64,000 nucleotides of DNA from Nocardiopsis ganjiahuensis DSM 45031 (GCF_000341085.1 NZ_ANBA01000008.1:434001-498000), one strand, 5' to 3'; shown: positions 1 through 8,874, numbered from the stretch's first letter. A program made the numbers and translations. Notes: generated by a model not told the origin, from the letters alone.

Positions 1-1
1 C

Positions 2-880
2 CAGCGCGCGGTGGCCGACCGGGCCGAGGCCGAGGAGGGCGCGGGTGACGGCACGGACCTGGTGCGCCGGCTGACCGGCCCGTTCGTGCTGCGCAGGCTC
101 AAGACCGACCGCTCGATCATCGCCGACCTGCCGGAGAAGCAGGAGATGCGCACCTGGTGCACGCTCACCCCCGAGCAGGCCTCGCTGTACAAGGCCGTGG
201 TGGACGACATGGCCGAGCGGATGGCCGAGGCCGACGAGAAGGAGCGCAAGGGCCTGGTGCTGTCGACCATGACCCGGCTCAAGCAGATCTGCAACCACCC
301 GGCCCAGTTCCTCGGGGACGGCTCGGCGCTGTCCGGGCGCTCGGGCAAGCTCGACCGGCTGGAGGCGATCCTGGGCGAGGCGGTGGCCGAGGGCGACAAG
401 GCGCTGTGCTTCACCCAGTACGCGCGCTGGGGTGAGCGGCTGGCGCCGTACCTGCGGTCGAAGCTGGGGGTGCCGGTGCTGTGGCTGCACGGCGGCACCT
501 CGCGGGCCGATCGGGAGCGGATGACCGAGCACTTCCAGGCGGTGGCCGGGCCCGTGGTCTTCCTGCTGTCGCTGAAGGCGGCCGGGACCGGGCTCAACCT
601 GACCGCGGCCAACCACGTGGTGCACATGGACCGGTGGTGGAACCCGGCGGTGGAGAACCAGGCCACCGACCGGGCCTTCCGGATCGGCCAGCGCCGGGAC
701 GTGCAGGTGCGCAAGATGGTGTGCGTGGGCACTGTGGAGGAACGGGTGGACGCGATGATCGAACGCAAGAGCGCGCTGGCCGACGGCGCGGTGGCCACCG
801 GTGAGCAGTGGTTGAGCGGGCTCTCCGTGGAGGACCTGCGCGAGGTGGTGCGGCTGGCGCCGGAGGCGGTGTCCGGATGA
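2..880 (+). CDS. SNF2-family DEAD/H-type helicase, C-terminal part (5' end outside window)
   Basis: This is the C-terminal lobe of a SNF2/Rad54-like ATPase, a DNA translocase that remodels protein-DNA complexes. The reading frame is already open at the window edge, so the N-terminal Walker A lobe is missing from view. Visible SNF2 landmarks are RLKQICNHPAQ, GKLDRLEAIL, the segment KAAGTGLNLTAANHVVHMD (motif V) and the arginine-finger region NQATDRAFRIGQ (motif VI). The stop codon overlaps the start of the SWIM-finger gene (ATGA), so the two are translationally coupled, the usual pairing in actinobacteria. The family is certain; its biological role is not established. Confidence 0.93.
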   Translation, partial: QRAVADRAEAEEGAGDGTDLVRRLTGPFVLRRLKTDRSIIADLPEKQEMRTWCTLTPEQASLYKAVVDDMAERMAEADEKERKGLVLSTMTRLKQICNHPAQFLGDGSALSGRSGKLDRLEAILGEAVAEGDKALCFTQYARWGERLAPYLRSKLGVPVLWLHGGTSRADRERMTEHFQAVAGPVVFLLSLKAAGTGLNLTAANHVVHMDRWWNPAVENQATDRAFRIGQRRDVQVRKMVCVGTVEERVDAMIERKSALADGAVATGEQWLSGLSVEDLREVVRLAPEAVSG

Positions 881-1614
881 GCTGGTCGGAGCTGGTCGGC
901 CAGGCCCTGGAGGGTTCCGGTGGCGCCGCCGTGGAGCGGATCGCCGTCCGCCCCGGCGAGGTGACCGCCCGGGTCCGGGGGCACGAGGTGAGCCTGATCC
1001 GGACGCTGTGGCCCGACGAGGAGTGGACCCGGGTCTGCGCGGCGCTGGCCTCACAGCCGCTGTTCCGGGCGCGGGTGCTCTCCGGGGAACTGCCCGAGGC
1101 GGCGGCCCGAGTGTTCGAGCTGCTCGGGCTGGACCTGGTGCCGCGGGGATGGGGCGACCTGGTGGCGACGTGCTCCTGCGACCACTGGGAGGGGCGGTGC
1201 GCGCACCTGGCCGCGACGGCCGCGGCGCTCGCCGCCGAGGCCGACCGCGACCCCTTCTCCCTGGTCCGGTGGGCGGGCCGGGAACGGCGCGCGGTGGTGG
1301 AACTGGTCAAGGACCTCCCCAGCGGAACAATGGGACCTTCGGCGCACGAGGCGTCGTTCGGCGACGATCACCACAGGAATCCCACCGGGGAACACCCCGG
1401 ATCCGGGAACGGCGTTTTCGCCACGCAGGCACAAACAGCGGACCCTCTTTCACCCGCGGCCTTCTGGTCGGCGTCCCCACCGCCCCCCGTGCCACCCCTG
1501 CCCGAGGGCGTCGGAGACCGCGTCAGGGCCGCAGCGCCAGGGCATGTCGCCGATCACCTGCCCGGTTTCCACCGTTTCGGGAAGCCCTTTTCCGTACGTG
1601 AAGAGGGCCCGTGA
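877..1614 (+). CDS. SWIM zinc-finger protein, partner of the SNF2 helicase
   Basis: A protein of about 245 residues with the SWIM signature CxCx(n)CxH, visible as CSCDHWEGRCAHLAA in the middle. SWIM domains bind zinc and are thought to contact DNA or protein. The ATG at 877 overlaps the upstream stop; an in-frame start at 808 would lie inside the helicase gene and is less likely. The C-terminal third is rich in Pro, Gly and His but keeps the family-like stretch DPLSPAAFWSASPPPP. Coupling to the SNF2 gene suggests that the two products act together. The protein looks shorter than many SWIM partners. Confidence 0.85.
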   Translation: MSWSELVGQALEGSGGAAVERIAVRPGEVTARVRGHEVSLIRTLWPDEEWTRVCAALASQPLFRARVLSGELPEAAARVFELLGLDLVPRGWGDLVATCSCDHWEGRCAHLAATAAALAAEADRDPFSLVRWAGRERRAVVELVKDLPSGTMGPSAHEASFGDDHHRNPTGEHPGSGNGVFATQAQTADPLSPAAFWSASPPPPVPPLPEGVGDRVRAAAPGHVADHLPGFHRFGKPFSVREEGP

Positions 1615-1722
1615 AGTATCCGCTCGACTTTCTTGTGGAAAACTCCGGTAAGGCCCACGAAACACGGTTACGATTCGCCTGGAGACGACCCCGCACAACT
1701 AGTCCTGATTGGTACCTCTCCT

Positions 1723-2559
1723 ATGGCCGATCGCTTCCCCCCACACATCGACATGGACACTCCGAGCATCGCCCGGATGTACGACTACCTGTTGGGAGGG
1801 AAAGACAACTTCGAGGCGGACCGCAAGGCCTGTGAGGAGCTCGCCGCGGGGGCGCCCGAGCTCGTCGCCTTCGCCAGGGACAACCGCGCCTTCCTCGGAC
1901 GCGCCGTCGAGTACGTGAGCGGCCGGGGGGTGGAACAGTTCCTCGACCTCGGCGCGGGGCTGCCCACCGGGGAGAACACCCACCAGGTGGCGCAGAGGGC
2001 CAACCCCGGGGCGCGGGTGCTCTACGTGGACCACGACCCCATCGTGCTGGCGCACGGCAGGGCGCTGGTCGCCGACAGCTCCGGAACCGCCTTCCTGATG
2101 GCCGACATGCGCGACACCGACCTCATCCTCGGCTCTCCCGAGGCGCAGAGGCTGATCGACCCCGACCTGCCGGTCTGCGTCATGCTGGTCTCCCTGCTGC
2201 ACTGCCTGCCCGACGAGTCCGACCCCTTCGGCCTGGTGCGCGTCCTGATGGACCGGCTGGCCCCCGGATCCTGCGTGATCTTCTCCCACATCGTCTCGGA
2301 CGACACCGCGGCGGCCGCCTGGATGACCGACAAGATCCTGTCCTTCGGCACCCCGTGGGGCCGGGTGCGCAGCCCGGAGGAGGCCTCCCAGGTCTTCAGC
2401 GGGCTGGAGCTGGCCAGCCCCTGGACCGACGGCCGTGACCAGGGGCCCCGGGCCGTGGACTGCTCCACCTGGCGCCGACCCGACCAGGATCCGGTCGCCC
2501 GGCCCAAGGACCCGGACGTCAAGCGCTGGGAACTGGCCGGAGTGGCCTTCAAGGCCTGA
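1723..2559 (+). CDS. SAM-dependent methyltransferase, PF04672 (DUF574) family
   Basis: About 278 residues. The start MADRFPPHIDMDTPSIARMYDYLLGG carries the family hallmark (S/R)xxYDYxLGGKDNF near the N-terminus. It is followed by the SAM-binding stretch FLDLGAGLPTGENTHQVAQ and the acidic loop VLYVDHDPIVLAHG. Actinomycetes carry many paralogues with largely unknown substrates. ATG 1723 was chosen because it sits just before the conserved N-terminal block; the frame is open upstream to 1633. A second member of the family lies at 51749-52543. Family certain, substrate unknown. Confidence 0.88.
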   Translation: MADRFPPHIDMDTPSIARMYDYLLGGKDNFEADRKACEELAAGAPELVAFARDNRAFLGRAVEYVSGRGVEQFLDLGAGLPTGENTHQVAQRANPGARVLYVDHDPIVLAHGRALVADSSGTAFLMADMRDTDLILGSPEAQRLIDPDLPVCVMLVSLLHCLPDESDPFGLVRVLMDRLAPGSCVIFSHIVSDDTAAAAWMTDKILSFGTPWGRVRSPEEASQVFSGLELASPWTDGRDQGPRAVDCSTWRRPDQDPVARPKDPDVKRWELAGVAFKA

Positions 2560-2741
2560 GCCTGCCCGAGCCGACCGGGTCGCCGAAGGCGGCGGCCCCT
2601 CGGCCGGAGCGGGTCGCGGTCAGCAGCGGAGTCGGGCCGGACCGGGTCAGGACGGGTGGCGGCCGGGCCGGGGCAGCGCGGCCGGGCCGGGCGCAGGGCC
2701 GGTGGTGGGCGGGGCCGGGGTTCCGAGTTGTCGGTGAACGG

Positions 2742-3575
2742 TTAGAGCAGTCGGTGGATCTCGGAGTTGGAGGCGGCCTCGGCCATCCGGGCGAAGGTTC
2801 CGTGCTCGGCGACCTCGCGCGCGGCGGCCAGGGCCCCGGACAGCGCCGATCTCGACAGCCCCGAACCCAGGCTGACCCGCCTCGCTCCCAGTGCGCCCAG
2901 CTCCGCCACGGACATCCGCGCGACCGCGCCCGCCGCCAGGACGTTGACCGGGCGCCCCACCGCCGCGCACACGGTCCGGACGGTGTCGGCGTCCGGCAGT
3001 CCGGGCGCGTACAGCACGTCGGCGCCCGCCTCCTCGAAGGCCCGCAGCCGGCGGATCGTGTCCTCCAGGTCCGGTCGGCCGTACAGGAAGTTCTCCGCGC
3101 GGGCGGTGAGGACGAACGGGAACGGCAGTTCCCGCGCCGCCTCGGCGGCGGCGCGGACCCGGTCCACCGCGAGCCCGAACTCGTGGACCGGGGCGTCGGG
3201 GTCGGCCGTGGTGTCCTCGATCGAACCGCCCGCGATCCCCGTCCCGGCGGCCTCCCGGATGGTCCGGGCCACGTCCTCGGGACTGTCGCCGAACCCGTTC
3301 TCCAGGTCGGCCGTCACCGGAAGGTCCGTGGCCGCGGCGATCACCGCGGCGTTGCGCAGGGTCTCCTCGCGGGTGACCAGCCCGGCGCCGTCCCGGCGGC
3401 CCAGCCCGTGCGCGAGCCCGGCGCTGGTGGTGGCCAGGGCCGGGAAGCCGAGCCCCGCGAGCAGGCGGGCGCTCCCGGCGTCCCAGGCGTTGGCCACCAC
3501 GAAGGCGTCCGGCCCCCGGTGCAGGTCCCGGAACCGTTCCGCGCGCGCCGACAGGCGCTGTTGCGAGTCGTCCAT
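2742..3575 (-). CDS. Isocitrate lyase / PEP mutase superfamily protein
   Basis: 277 residues of the ICL/PEPM TIM-barrel superfamily, which acts on C-C or C-P bonds of 2-oxo acids and 2-methylisocitrate-like substrates. Visible family traits are DAFVVANAWDAGSARLLAGLGF at the N-terminus, the segment TADLENGFGDSPEDV for Mg2+ and substrate binding, and GGSIEDTTADPD. The cysteine-containing KKCGH loop of true isocitrate lyases is absent, so this belongs to the oxaloacetate decarboxylase/PEP-mutase-like group. A strong ribosome binding site (AAGGAGGG) precedes ATG 3575. It is on the same strand as the pca operon but separated from pcaL by about 95 bp, so membership is uncertain. Confidence 0.85.
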   Translation of the reverse strand: MDDSQQRLSARAERFRDLHRGPDAFVVANAWDAGSARLLAGLGFPALATTSAGLAHGLGRRDGAGLVTREETLRNAAVIAAATDLPVTADLENGFGDSPEDVARTIREAAGTGIAGGSIEDTTADPDAPVHEFGLAVDRVRAAAEAARELPFPFVLTARAENFLYGRPDLEDTIRRLRAFEEAGADVLYAPGLPDADTVRTVCAAVGRPVNVLAAGAVARMSVAELGALGARRVSLGSGLSRSALSGALAAAREVAEHGTFARMAEAASNSEIHRLL

Positions 3576-3670
3576 GCCCCTCCTTCTACCGTACGGATAC
3601 GACAGTCGGGGCGCGGACGTCCCGGGACGGTCCGGAGGGCGGTCCGGGCACAGTGCGGAAGCGGCGGGGC

Positions 3671-4810
3671 TCAGTCCGCGGGGGCCTCGTCGAAGACCTC
3701 CTGGGCGATGGCGAAGGCCTTGTTGGCGGTCGGGACCCCGCAGTAGATCGCGGCCTGCAGGAAGACCTCGCCGATCTCGTCCGGGGTCAGGCCGTTGCGC
3801 AGGGCCGCGCGCACGTGCATGGCCAGTTCGCCCCAGTGGCCCTGGGCGGCCAGGGCGGTGAGCACCATGCAGCTGCGGGTGCGCCGGTCCAGGCCGGGGC
3901 GGGTCCAGATCTCGCCCCAGGCGTAGCGGGTGATGAGGTCCTGGAAGGGTTCGGTGAAGGCGGTCCTGCGGTCCTCAGCCCGGTCCACGTGGGCGTCGCC
4001 GAGTACGCTGCGGCGCACCCGCATCCCGGCGCCGTACCGGTCGGCGGAGGCCAGGTGCTGGGTGATGAGGGTGTTGACCTGGGCCGGGTGCGACCAGGAC
4101 AGCAGGTGTGCGGCGCCCTCCAGCACCACGAACCGCGCGCCGGGGATCCGCTCGGCGATCAGCGCGCCGTTGCCGTCGGGCGGGGTGGAGGGGTCGTCGG
4201 CCCCGGCGACGACCAGGGTGGGCGCGGTGACGCGGTGCAGGTCCTCGCGCAGGTCGTAGTGCTCGATGGCGCCGCAGCAGCCCGCGTACCCCTCGTCGGG
4301 GGTGTCCGCGATCTGGTCGCGCAGGCGGGTGACCTCGTGGGGGTGCTCGGCCGTGAAGTCGGGGGTGAACCAGCGTCCGACCACGTTGTCGGCGAGGGCG
4401 GCGGTGCCCTTGGCGCGGGCCAGGGCGGCCCGGTCGCGCCAGTTCTGGGCGGGGCCCATGTAGGGGGAGGTGGCCATCAGGACCAGGTGGTCGAGGCGTT
4501 CGGGGGCGTTGACCGCCAGCCACTGGCCGACCATGCCGCCGATGGACAGGCCCGCGAAGTGGGTGCGCCCGATCCCGAGCCGGTCGAGCAGGGCCAGGAC
4601 GTCCCCGCCGAGGTCGGCCATGCTGTAGGGGCCCTCGGGGGCGGGCGAGCGCCCGTGTCCGCGCAGGTCCACCCGGATCACGCGGAAGGCAGCGGAGAGC
4701 GCCTCGACCTGTGGCTCCCACATGTGCCCGTTGGTTCCGAGGGACCCGGCGAGCACCAGGGGCGGTGCGTCCGCGGGGCCGCTCACGACGTGGTGGAGGT
4801 CAACGCTCAT
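3671..4810 (-). CDS. pcaL: 3-oxoadipate enol-lactonase / 4-carboxymuconolactone decarboxylase fusion
   Basis: A bifunctional 379-residue enzyme. The N-terminal alpha/beta hydrolase (about 1-255) is PcaD-like, with nucleophile elbow GLSIGG (Ser89) and oxyanion loop AGSLGTNGHMW. The C-terminal domain (about 260-379) is PcaC-like, with RRSVLGDAHVDRA and MVLTALAAQGHWGELAMHV. It converts 4-carboxymuconolactone through the enol-lactone to beta-ketoadipate, two consecutive steps of protocatechuate catabolism. The fusion is known from Rhodococcus and Streptomyces. It overlaps pcaB by 11 bp and is the last gene of the operon. Confidence 0.94.
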   Translation of the reverse strand: MSVDLHHVVSGPADAPPLVLAGSLGTNGHMWEPQVEALSAAFRVIRVDLRGHGRSPAPEGPYSMADLGGDVLALLDRLGIGRTHFAGLSIGGMVGQWLAVNAPERLDHLVLMATSPYMGPAQNWRDRAALARAKGTAALADNVVGRWFTPDFTAEHPHEVTRLRDQIADTPDEGYAGCCGAIEHYDLREDLHRVTAPTLVVAGADDPSTPPDGNGALIAERIPGARFVVLEGAAHLLSWSHPAQVNTLITQHLASADRYGAGMRVRRSVLGDAHVDRAEDRRTAFTEPFQDLITRYAWGEIWTRPGLDRRTRSCMVLTALAAQGHWGELAMHVRAALRNGLTPDEIGEVFLQAAIYCGVPTANKAFAIAQEVFDEAPAD

Positions 4811-6173
4811 GGGTTCCTTCTTCGTTCTCGGTACGGTCCGTCCGGCCGGTCCTACCCGTCACCCGGTCGGTGAACACCGGTGCTGCGCCGAGGTAGGCGG
4901 CGGGGTCGAGCAGGGCGCGGATCTGGTCGCGGGTGCGCAGGCCTCGGAGGTGTTCGGCCATGGCCTCCGCCGGGTCCCGGCCCTCGTCCACCGCGGCCCG
5001 GCAGGCGGCGGTGACCCGGCGGTGGGCCTCCATGCGGCCGAGTTCGGGGGCCAGGTCCGTGGTGACGCGTTCGCTGAGGGCCAGGCCCGCGGTGAGGTCC
5101 AGGTTGGCGCGCATGCGGTCGGGGTGGACGCGCAGGCGCTGGACGCTGACACGGAGCCAGGACACGGCGGATCCGGTGCGGCGCAGGAGGTCGGTGAGGG
5201 GGAGCCATTCGGCGTGCCAGGAGCCGGCGGCGCGCTGGTGCTCCTGGATCTGGGCGGCGAAGAGGGTAGCGACCAGGCCGGGGGCCTGTCGGGCGGCGGC
5301 CAGGGCGCTGACGGCCGCGATCGGGTTGCGTTTGTGCGGCATGGTGGAGGATCCGCCGGCGCCGCTGCCTCCGTCCTCGGTGAGTTCGCCGACCTCGGTC
5401 TGGGCCAGCAGGACGATGTCCTGGGCGACCGTTCCGGTGGCGCCGCTCACCCGGCCCAGGGCGGCGGCGACCTCGGCGACGCGACCGCGCTCGGTGTGCC
5501 AGGGCAGGTCGGGTTCGGGCAGGTCGAGGCGGGCGGCGAAGGCGGCGGCCACAGCGGGGCCGCGGGGGTGGAGGGAGGCGAGGGTGCCCACGGCACCGCC
5601 GAGCTGGGCGGCGAGGTGGTGGGTGAGCACGTCGTCGAGCCGGTCGGCCGCGCCGCTCAGGCCGCAGGCCCAGCCCGCGGCGACGGCGCCGAAGGTGGTG
5701 GGCAGGGCCTGTTGGAGCAGGGTGCGGCCGGGCATGGGTGCGGTGCGCTGCTGGTCGGCGAGCGCCCGCAGGTCGGTGGTGAGGGCGTCCAGTTCGGCGT
5801 GCAGGACCCGTCCGGCCCGGCGGACCACGAGCATGGCAGCGGTGTCCATGACGTCCTGGCTGGTGGCACCGCGGTGGACGTGGCGGGCCGCCTCGGGGTC
5901 GGCTTCGTTCACGTGTGCGGTGAGCTGTTCGACCAGGGGGATGACGGGGTTGCCGCCGCCCTCGGCGGCCCTGCCCAGGGCCTCCGGATCGTAGCGGTCG
6001 GCGTCGCACGCGGCGGCGATGGTCGCGGCCTGGTCCCCCGTGGCCTCCCCCGCCTCGGCCAGGGCGAAGGCGAGGGCGGCCTCGGCGTCGAGCAGAGCCT
6101 GGAGCCAGGCGGTGTCGTCGGTGAGCGGCCCGAGGGGGCCGTGGTTGAGGACACCGTCGAACAGGCCGGTCAT
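4800..6173 (-). CDS. pcaB: 3-carboxy-cis,cis-muconate cycloisomerase
   Basis: 457 residues of the fumarase/aspartase superfamily; it lactonises 3-carboxymuconate to 4-carboxymuconolactone. The superfamily signature GSSTMPHKRNP is present around the middle, together with HRGATSQDVMDTA. The start MTGLFDGVLNHGPLG at ATG 6173 has a GGAAG ribosome binding site; the longer open frame to 6563 only reads antisense through pcaG. It sits 49 bp after pcaG and overlaps pcaL, consistent with one transcript. Confidence 0.94.
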   Translation of the reverse strand: MTGLFDGVLNHGPLGPLTDDTAWLQALLDAEAALAFALAEAGEATGDQAATIAAACDADRYDPEALGRAAEGGGNPVIPLVEQLTAHVNEADPEAARHVHRGATSQDVMDTAAMLVVRRAGRVLHAELDALTTDLRALADQQRTAPMPGRTLLQQALPTTFGAVAAGWACGLSGAADRLDDVLTHHLAAQLGGAVGTLASLHPRGPAVAAAFAARLDLPEPDLPWHTERGRVAEVAAALGRVSGATGTVAQDIVLLAQTEVGELTEDGGSGAGGSSTMPHKRNPIAAVSALAAARQAPGLVATLFAAQIQEHQRAAGSWHAEWLPLTDLLRRTGSAVSWLRVSVQRLRVHPDRMRANLDLTAGLALSERVTTDLAPELGRMEAHRRVTAACRAAVDEGRDPAEAMAEHLRGLRTRDQIRALLDPAAYLGAAPVFTDRVTGRTGRTDRTENEEGTHER

Positions 6174-6222
6174 GGGTGCTTCCTTGTCTGGCTCAGGGTG
6201 GGCTCGGGGTCGGGGACGTCGG

Positions 6223-6786
6223 TCAGATGTCGAAGAAGACGGTCTCGTTCTCCCCCTGGAGTCGGATGTCGAGGCGGTAGCCGTCCTCCTCGCGCCGGGC
6301 GACGAGGGTGGCGCGGGCGGCCGGATCCGCGATGGAGCCCAGGACAGGGTCGGCGGCGTTGGCCGCCTCCTCCTCGGGAAAGTACAGGCGGGTGACGACG
6401 CGGTGCAGCATGCCGCGCGCGAAGACGGAGATGTCGACGTGGGGCGCCTGGTCGCCGGTGGGACCGGGGACCGGCCCGGGTTTGAGGGTGAGAATCCCGT
6501 AGGAGCCCGAGGCGTCCGTGGGGCAGCGCCCGAATCCGCGGAAGCCCGGCAGACTGCGCGCACCTCTCGGGTCGTCGGGGTGGTCGAAGCGGCCCTCGGG
6601 GTCGGCCTGCCAGGTCTCGACCAGGGCGTCGGTGACGATGGCGCCCGCTCCGTCGTGGACGGTGCCGCGCAGCCAGACCGCGCCGGGTGTGCCCTCGGCG
6701 ACGGCGAAGGGGCCGTCCGGCCAGGGCAGGCCGATGTGCAGGTACGGGCCGACCGTCTGGGCGGGGGTCGTGGGATGGGTGCTCAC
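6223..6786 (-). CDS. pcaG: Protocatechuate 3,4-dioxygenase alpha subunit
   Basis: 187 residues of the intradiol ring-cleavage dioxygenase family. The alpha chain lacks the iron ligands and helps to form the active site with PcaH. Visible traits are TPAQTVGPYLHIGLPW at the N-terminus, LVETWQADPEGRFDHP and VFARGMLHRVVTRLYFPEE. The GTG start at 6786 overlaps the pcaH stop (GTGA), so translation is coupled to give equimolar subunits. The longer open frame upstream lies inside pcaH and was rejected. Confidence 0.94.
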   Translation of the reverse strand: MSTHPTTPAQTVGPYLHIGLPWPDGPFAVAEGTPGAVWLRGTVHDGAGAIVTDALVETWQADPEGRFDHPDDPRGARSLPGFRGFGRCPTDASGSYGILTLKPGPVPGPTGDQAPHVDISVFARGMLHRVVTRLYFPEEEAANAADPVLGSIADPAARATLVARREEDGYRLDIRLQGENETVFFDI

Positions 6787-7526
6787 TCGTCGTCCTCCAG
6801 GACCTCTTCCTCGGACTCGAACGGGGTCTGTTCGTGTCCGCGCAGCACGATGTCCCACCGGTAGGCCAGGGCCCACTCGGGTTCGGTGGTGTCGTGGTCG
6901 AACCGGGCCAGCATGCGCTCGCGGGCCTTCTCGTCGGGGACCGACTGCCACATGGGGTCCTGGAAGAACAGCGGGTCGTCGGGGAAGTACATCTGGGTGA
7001 CGAGGCGCTGGGTGAAGGCCCGCCCGAACAGGGAGAAGTGGATGTGGGCGGGACGCCAGGCGTTCCGGTGGTTCTTCCAGGGGTAGGCGCCGGGCCGGAC
7101 GGTGACGAACCGGTAGCGGCCCCCGGCGTCGGTGATGACGCGGCCGACCCCGGTGAAGTTGGGGTCCAGCGGGGCGGGCCAGTTGTCGCTGGTGTGGAGG
7201 TAGCGTCCGGCGGCGTTGGCCTGCCAGATCTCCACGAGGGTGTGCGGGACGGGGCGGCCGTCGCTGTCGCGGACCTGTCCGTGCACGATGATGCGCTGGC
7301 CCTGGGGCTCGTCGTCGTGCTGGCGGGTGAGGTCGTGGTCGTGGGCGCCGAGGCGGTCCTGGCCCAGCACGGGCGAGGTGATCTCGGTGAGCATGTGCGG
7401 CAGGAGCGTGAGCGGGCGCTTGGGGTGGCGCAGCGCGGTGCTCTTGTACCCGGGGTAGTCCAGTGGCGGGTGGGTGTCGTGGTCGCGGACGTATCCGGGG
7501 ACGTGGAGCCCGGAGTCGGTGGACAT
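6783..7526 (-). CDS. pcaH: Protocatechuate 3,4-dioxygenase beta subunit
   Basis: 247 residues; the Fe(III)-binding subunit that cleaves protocatechuate to 3-carboxy-cis,cis-muconate. Intradiol dioxygenase features include IIVHGQVRDSDGRPVPHTLVEIWQANAAGRY, the following LDPNFTGVGR, and the histidine-containing AWRPAHIHFSLFG that supplies iron ligands. ATG 7526 was chosen over 7562 because AAAGGAAG lies directly upstream of it. A 10-bp GC-rich hairpin (7547-7571) lies between pcaF and this gene. The subunit pair is certain. Confidence 0.95.
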   Translation of the reverse strand: MSTDSGLHVPGYVRDHDTHPPLDYPGYKSTALRHPKRPLTLLPHMLTEITSPVLGQDRLGAHDHDLTRQHDDEPQGQRIIVHGQVRDSDGRPVPHTLVEIWQANAAGRYLHTSDNWPAPLDPNFTGVGRVITDAGGRYRFVTVRPGAYPWKNHRNAWRPAHIHFSLFGRAFTQRLVTQMYFPDDPLFFQDPMWQSVPDEKARERMLARFDHDTTEPEWALAYRWDIVLRGHEQTPFESEEEVLEDDE

Positions 7527-7546
7527 GCGGTGCTTCCTTTCGGGGA

Positions 7547-7571
7547 GGGCCCCGGGGGACACCCGGGGCCC
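7547..7571 (-). promoter_or_regulatory. Intra-operon hairpin between pcaF and pcaH
   Basis: A perfect inverted repeat, GGGCCCCGGG and CCCGGGGCCC with a 5-nt loop, sits in the 65-bp gap between pcaF and pcaH. On the minus strand no T-run follows it, so it is more likely an RNA-stability or partial attenuation element than a full terminator. It may set different levels for PcaF and the dioxygenase. Confidence 0.5.
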
Positions 7572-7591
7572 TTGGCGTCAGGCGTGTTCCG

Positions 7592-8767
7592 TCAGGCGTG
7601 CAGTACGACGGCCAGGCCCTGGCCGACGCCGATGCACAGGGCGGCCAGGCCCCATCCTCCGCCGCGCCGGCGCAGTTCGTGGGCGAGCGATCCGATGACG
7701 CGCGCGCCGGAGGCGCCGAGCGGGTGGCCGATGGCGATGGCGCCGCCGTTGCGGTTGACGATGTCGGGGTCCAGGTCCTTCCATGCTCGGATGCAGGCCA
7801 GGGACTGGGCGGCGAAGGCCTCGTTGAGTTCGACGGCGGTCAGGTCGCCCCAGCCGATCCCGGCGCGTTCGAGGGCGGTCTCGGCGGCGCGGACGGGGCC
7901 GATGCCGAACACGTCGGGGTCGACCCCGGCGGCGCCCCGGCTGACCACGCGGGCGAGGGGTTCCAGGCCGGCGGCGGTGGCTGCGGCCTCGCTGCCGAGC
8001 AGGAGCGCGGCGGCGCCGTCGTTGAGGGGTGAGGCGTTGCCCGCGGTGATGGTGCCCTCGTCGCGGAAGGCCGGTTCGAGCCCGGCGAGCTTCTCGGGGG
8101 AGCTCTCGCGGATGCTCTCGTCGCGGTCCAGGCGGGCGCCCTCGACCTGGACGATCTCGGCGTCGAAGGTCCCGTCGGCCCAGGCGCGGGCGGCCTTGGT
8201 GTGGCTGGCCAGGGCGAAGGCGTCCTGGTCCTCGCGGCTGACCCCGTGCTGTTCGGCGAGACCCTCGGTGCCCTCACCGAGGGAGACGGTCCACTTCCGG
8301 GGCATGCGCGGGTTGACCATGCGCCAGCCCAGGGTGGTGGAGTGCAGTGTGGCGTTGACGGCGGGGAATCCCTTGGCCGGTTTGGGCAGCACCCAGGGGG
8401 CGCGGCTCATGGACTCCACTCCCCCGGCCAGGACCAGGGAGGCGTCGCCGGTCTGGATGGCGCGGCTGCCCTGGACGACCGCCTCCATCCCGGATCCGCA
8501 GAGGCGGTTGACGGTGGCTCCGGGGACGGAGGTGGGCAGCCCGGCCAGGAGCGCGGCCATGCGGGCGACGTTGCGGTTCTCCTCGCCCGCGCCGTTGGCG
8601 TTGCCGAACAGGACCTCGTCGAGGGCGGCGGGGTCCAGGCCGGGCGCGCGTCGGGTGAGGGCGCTGATCACGTGTGCGGCGAGGTCGTCGGGGCGGGTGC
8701 CGGAGAGGGCGCCGCCGTACTTGCCGAAGGGGGTGCGGACGGCGTCGAGGACGTGGACGTCGGTCAC
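7592..8767 (-). CDS. pcaF: Acetyl-CoA acyltransferase (beta-ketoadipyl-CoA thiolase)
   Basis: 391-residue thiolase. It cleaves beta-ketoadipyl-CoA to succinyl-CoA and acetyl-CoA, the last pathway step. Visible active-site elements are the nucleophilic cysteine in NRLCGSGMEAV, the histidine in GGAIAIGHPLGASGAR and the C-terminal AALCIGVGQG motif. The start is GTG 8767 with AGGAGG upstream. The gene has its own 107-bp leader with a 23-bp palindrome, so it may head a separately controlled part of the operon. Biochemical specificity is inferred from the pca context. Confidence 0.92.
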   Translation of the reverse strand: MTDVHVLDAVRTPFGKYGGALSGTRPDDLAAHVISALTRRAPGLDPAALDEVLFGNANGAGEENRNVARMAALLAGLPTSVPGATVNRLCGSGMEAVVQGSRAIQTGDASLVLAGGVESMSRAPWVLPKPAKGFPAVNATLHSTTLGWRMVNPRMPRKWTVSLGEGTEGLAEQHGVSREDQDAFALASHTKAARAWADGTFDAEIVQVEGARLDRDESIRESSPEKLAGLEPAFRDEGTITAGNASPLNDGAAALLLGSEAAATAAGLEPLARVVSRGAAGVDPDVFGIGPVRAAETALERAGIGWGDLTAVELNEAFAAQSLACIRAWKDLDPDIVNRNGGAIAIGHPLGASGARVIGSLAHELRRRGGGWGLAALCIGVGQGLAVVLHA

Positions 8768-8836
8768 CGTGGGCCTCCTGGTTCGAGGGGTGTGTGTCCG
8801 TCGGGCGGGGTCGCGCTGTGCGGGGTTCCGCGATCT

Positions 8837-8859
8837 GTTACCTAACAGTGTTAGGCAAC
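8837..8859 (-). promoter_or_regulatory. 23-bp near-perfect palindrome upstream of pcaF (TetR-type operator candidate)
   Basis: The arms CCTAACA and TGTTAGG flank a single base, and outer GTT/AAC triplets extend the symmetry with one mismatched pair. The site lies between the pcaJ stop and the pcaF start, in a position to overlap a promoter for pcaFHGBL. Its sequence is unlike the GTTC/GAAC sites near pcaI, so a different regulator is inferred. No TetR gene is adjacent. Confidence 0.6.
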
Positions 8860-8874
8860 GGTAGCGGAACGGCT

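Noticed and set aside
3576-3670. GC-rich stretches between the PEP-mutase-like gene and pcaL as a terminator
   Set aside because: Only short imperfect pairings; no clear stem could be supported.
4722-6395. Long plus-strand open frame (557 codons) opposite pcaL-pcaB-pcaG
   Set aside because: Antisense shadow: Gly/Gln/Val-rich with no domain, while the minus strand encodes clear enzymes.
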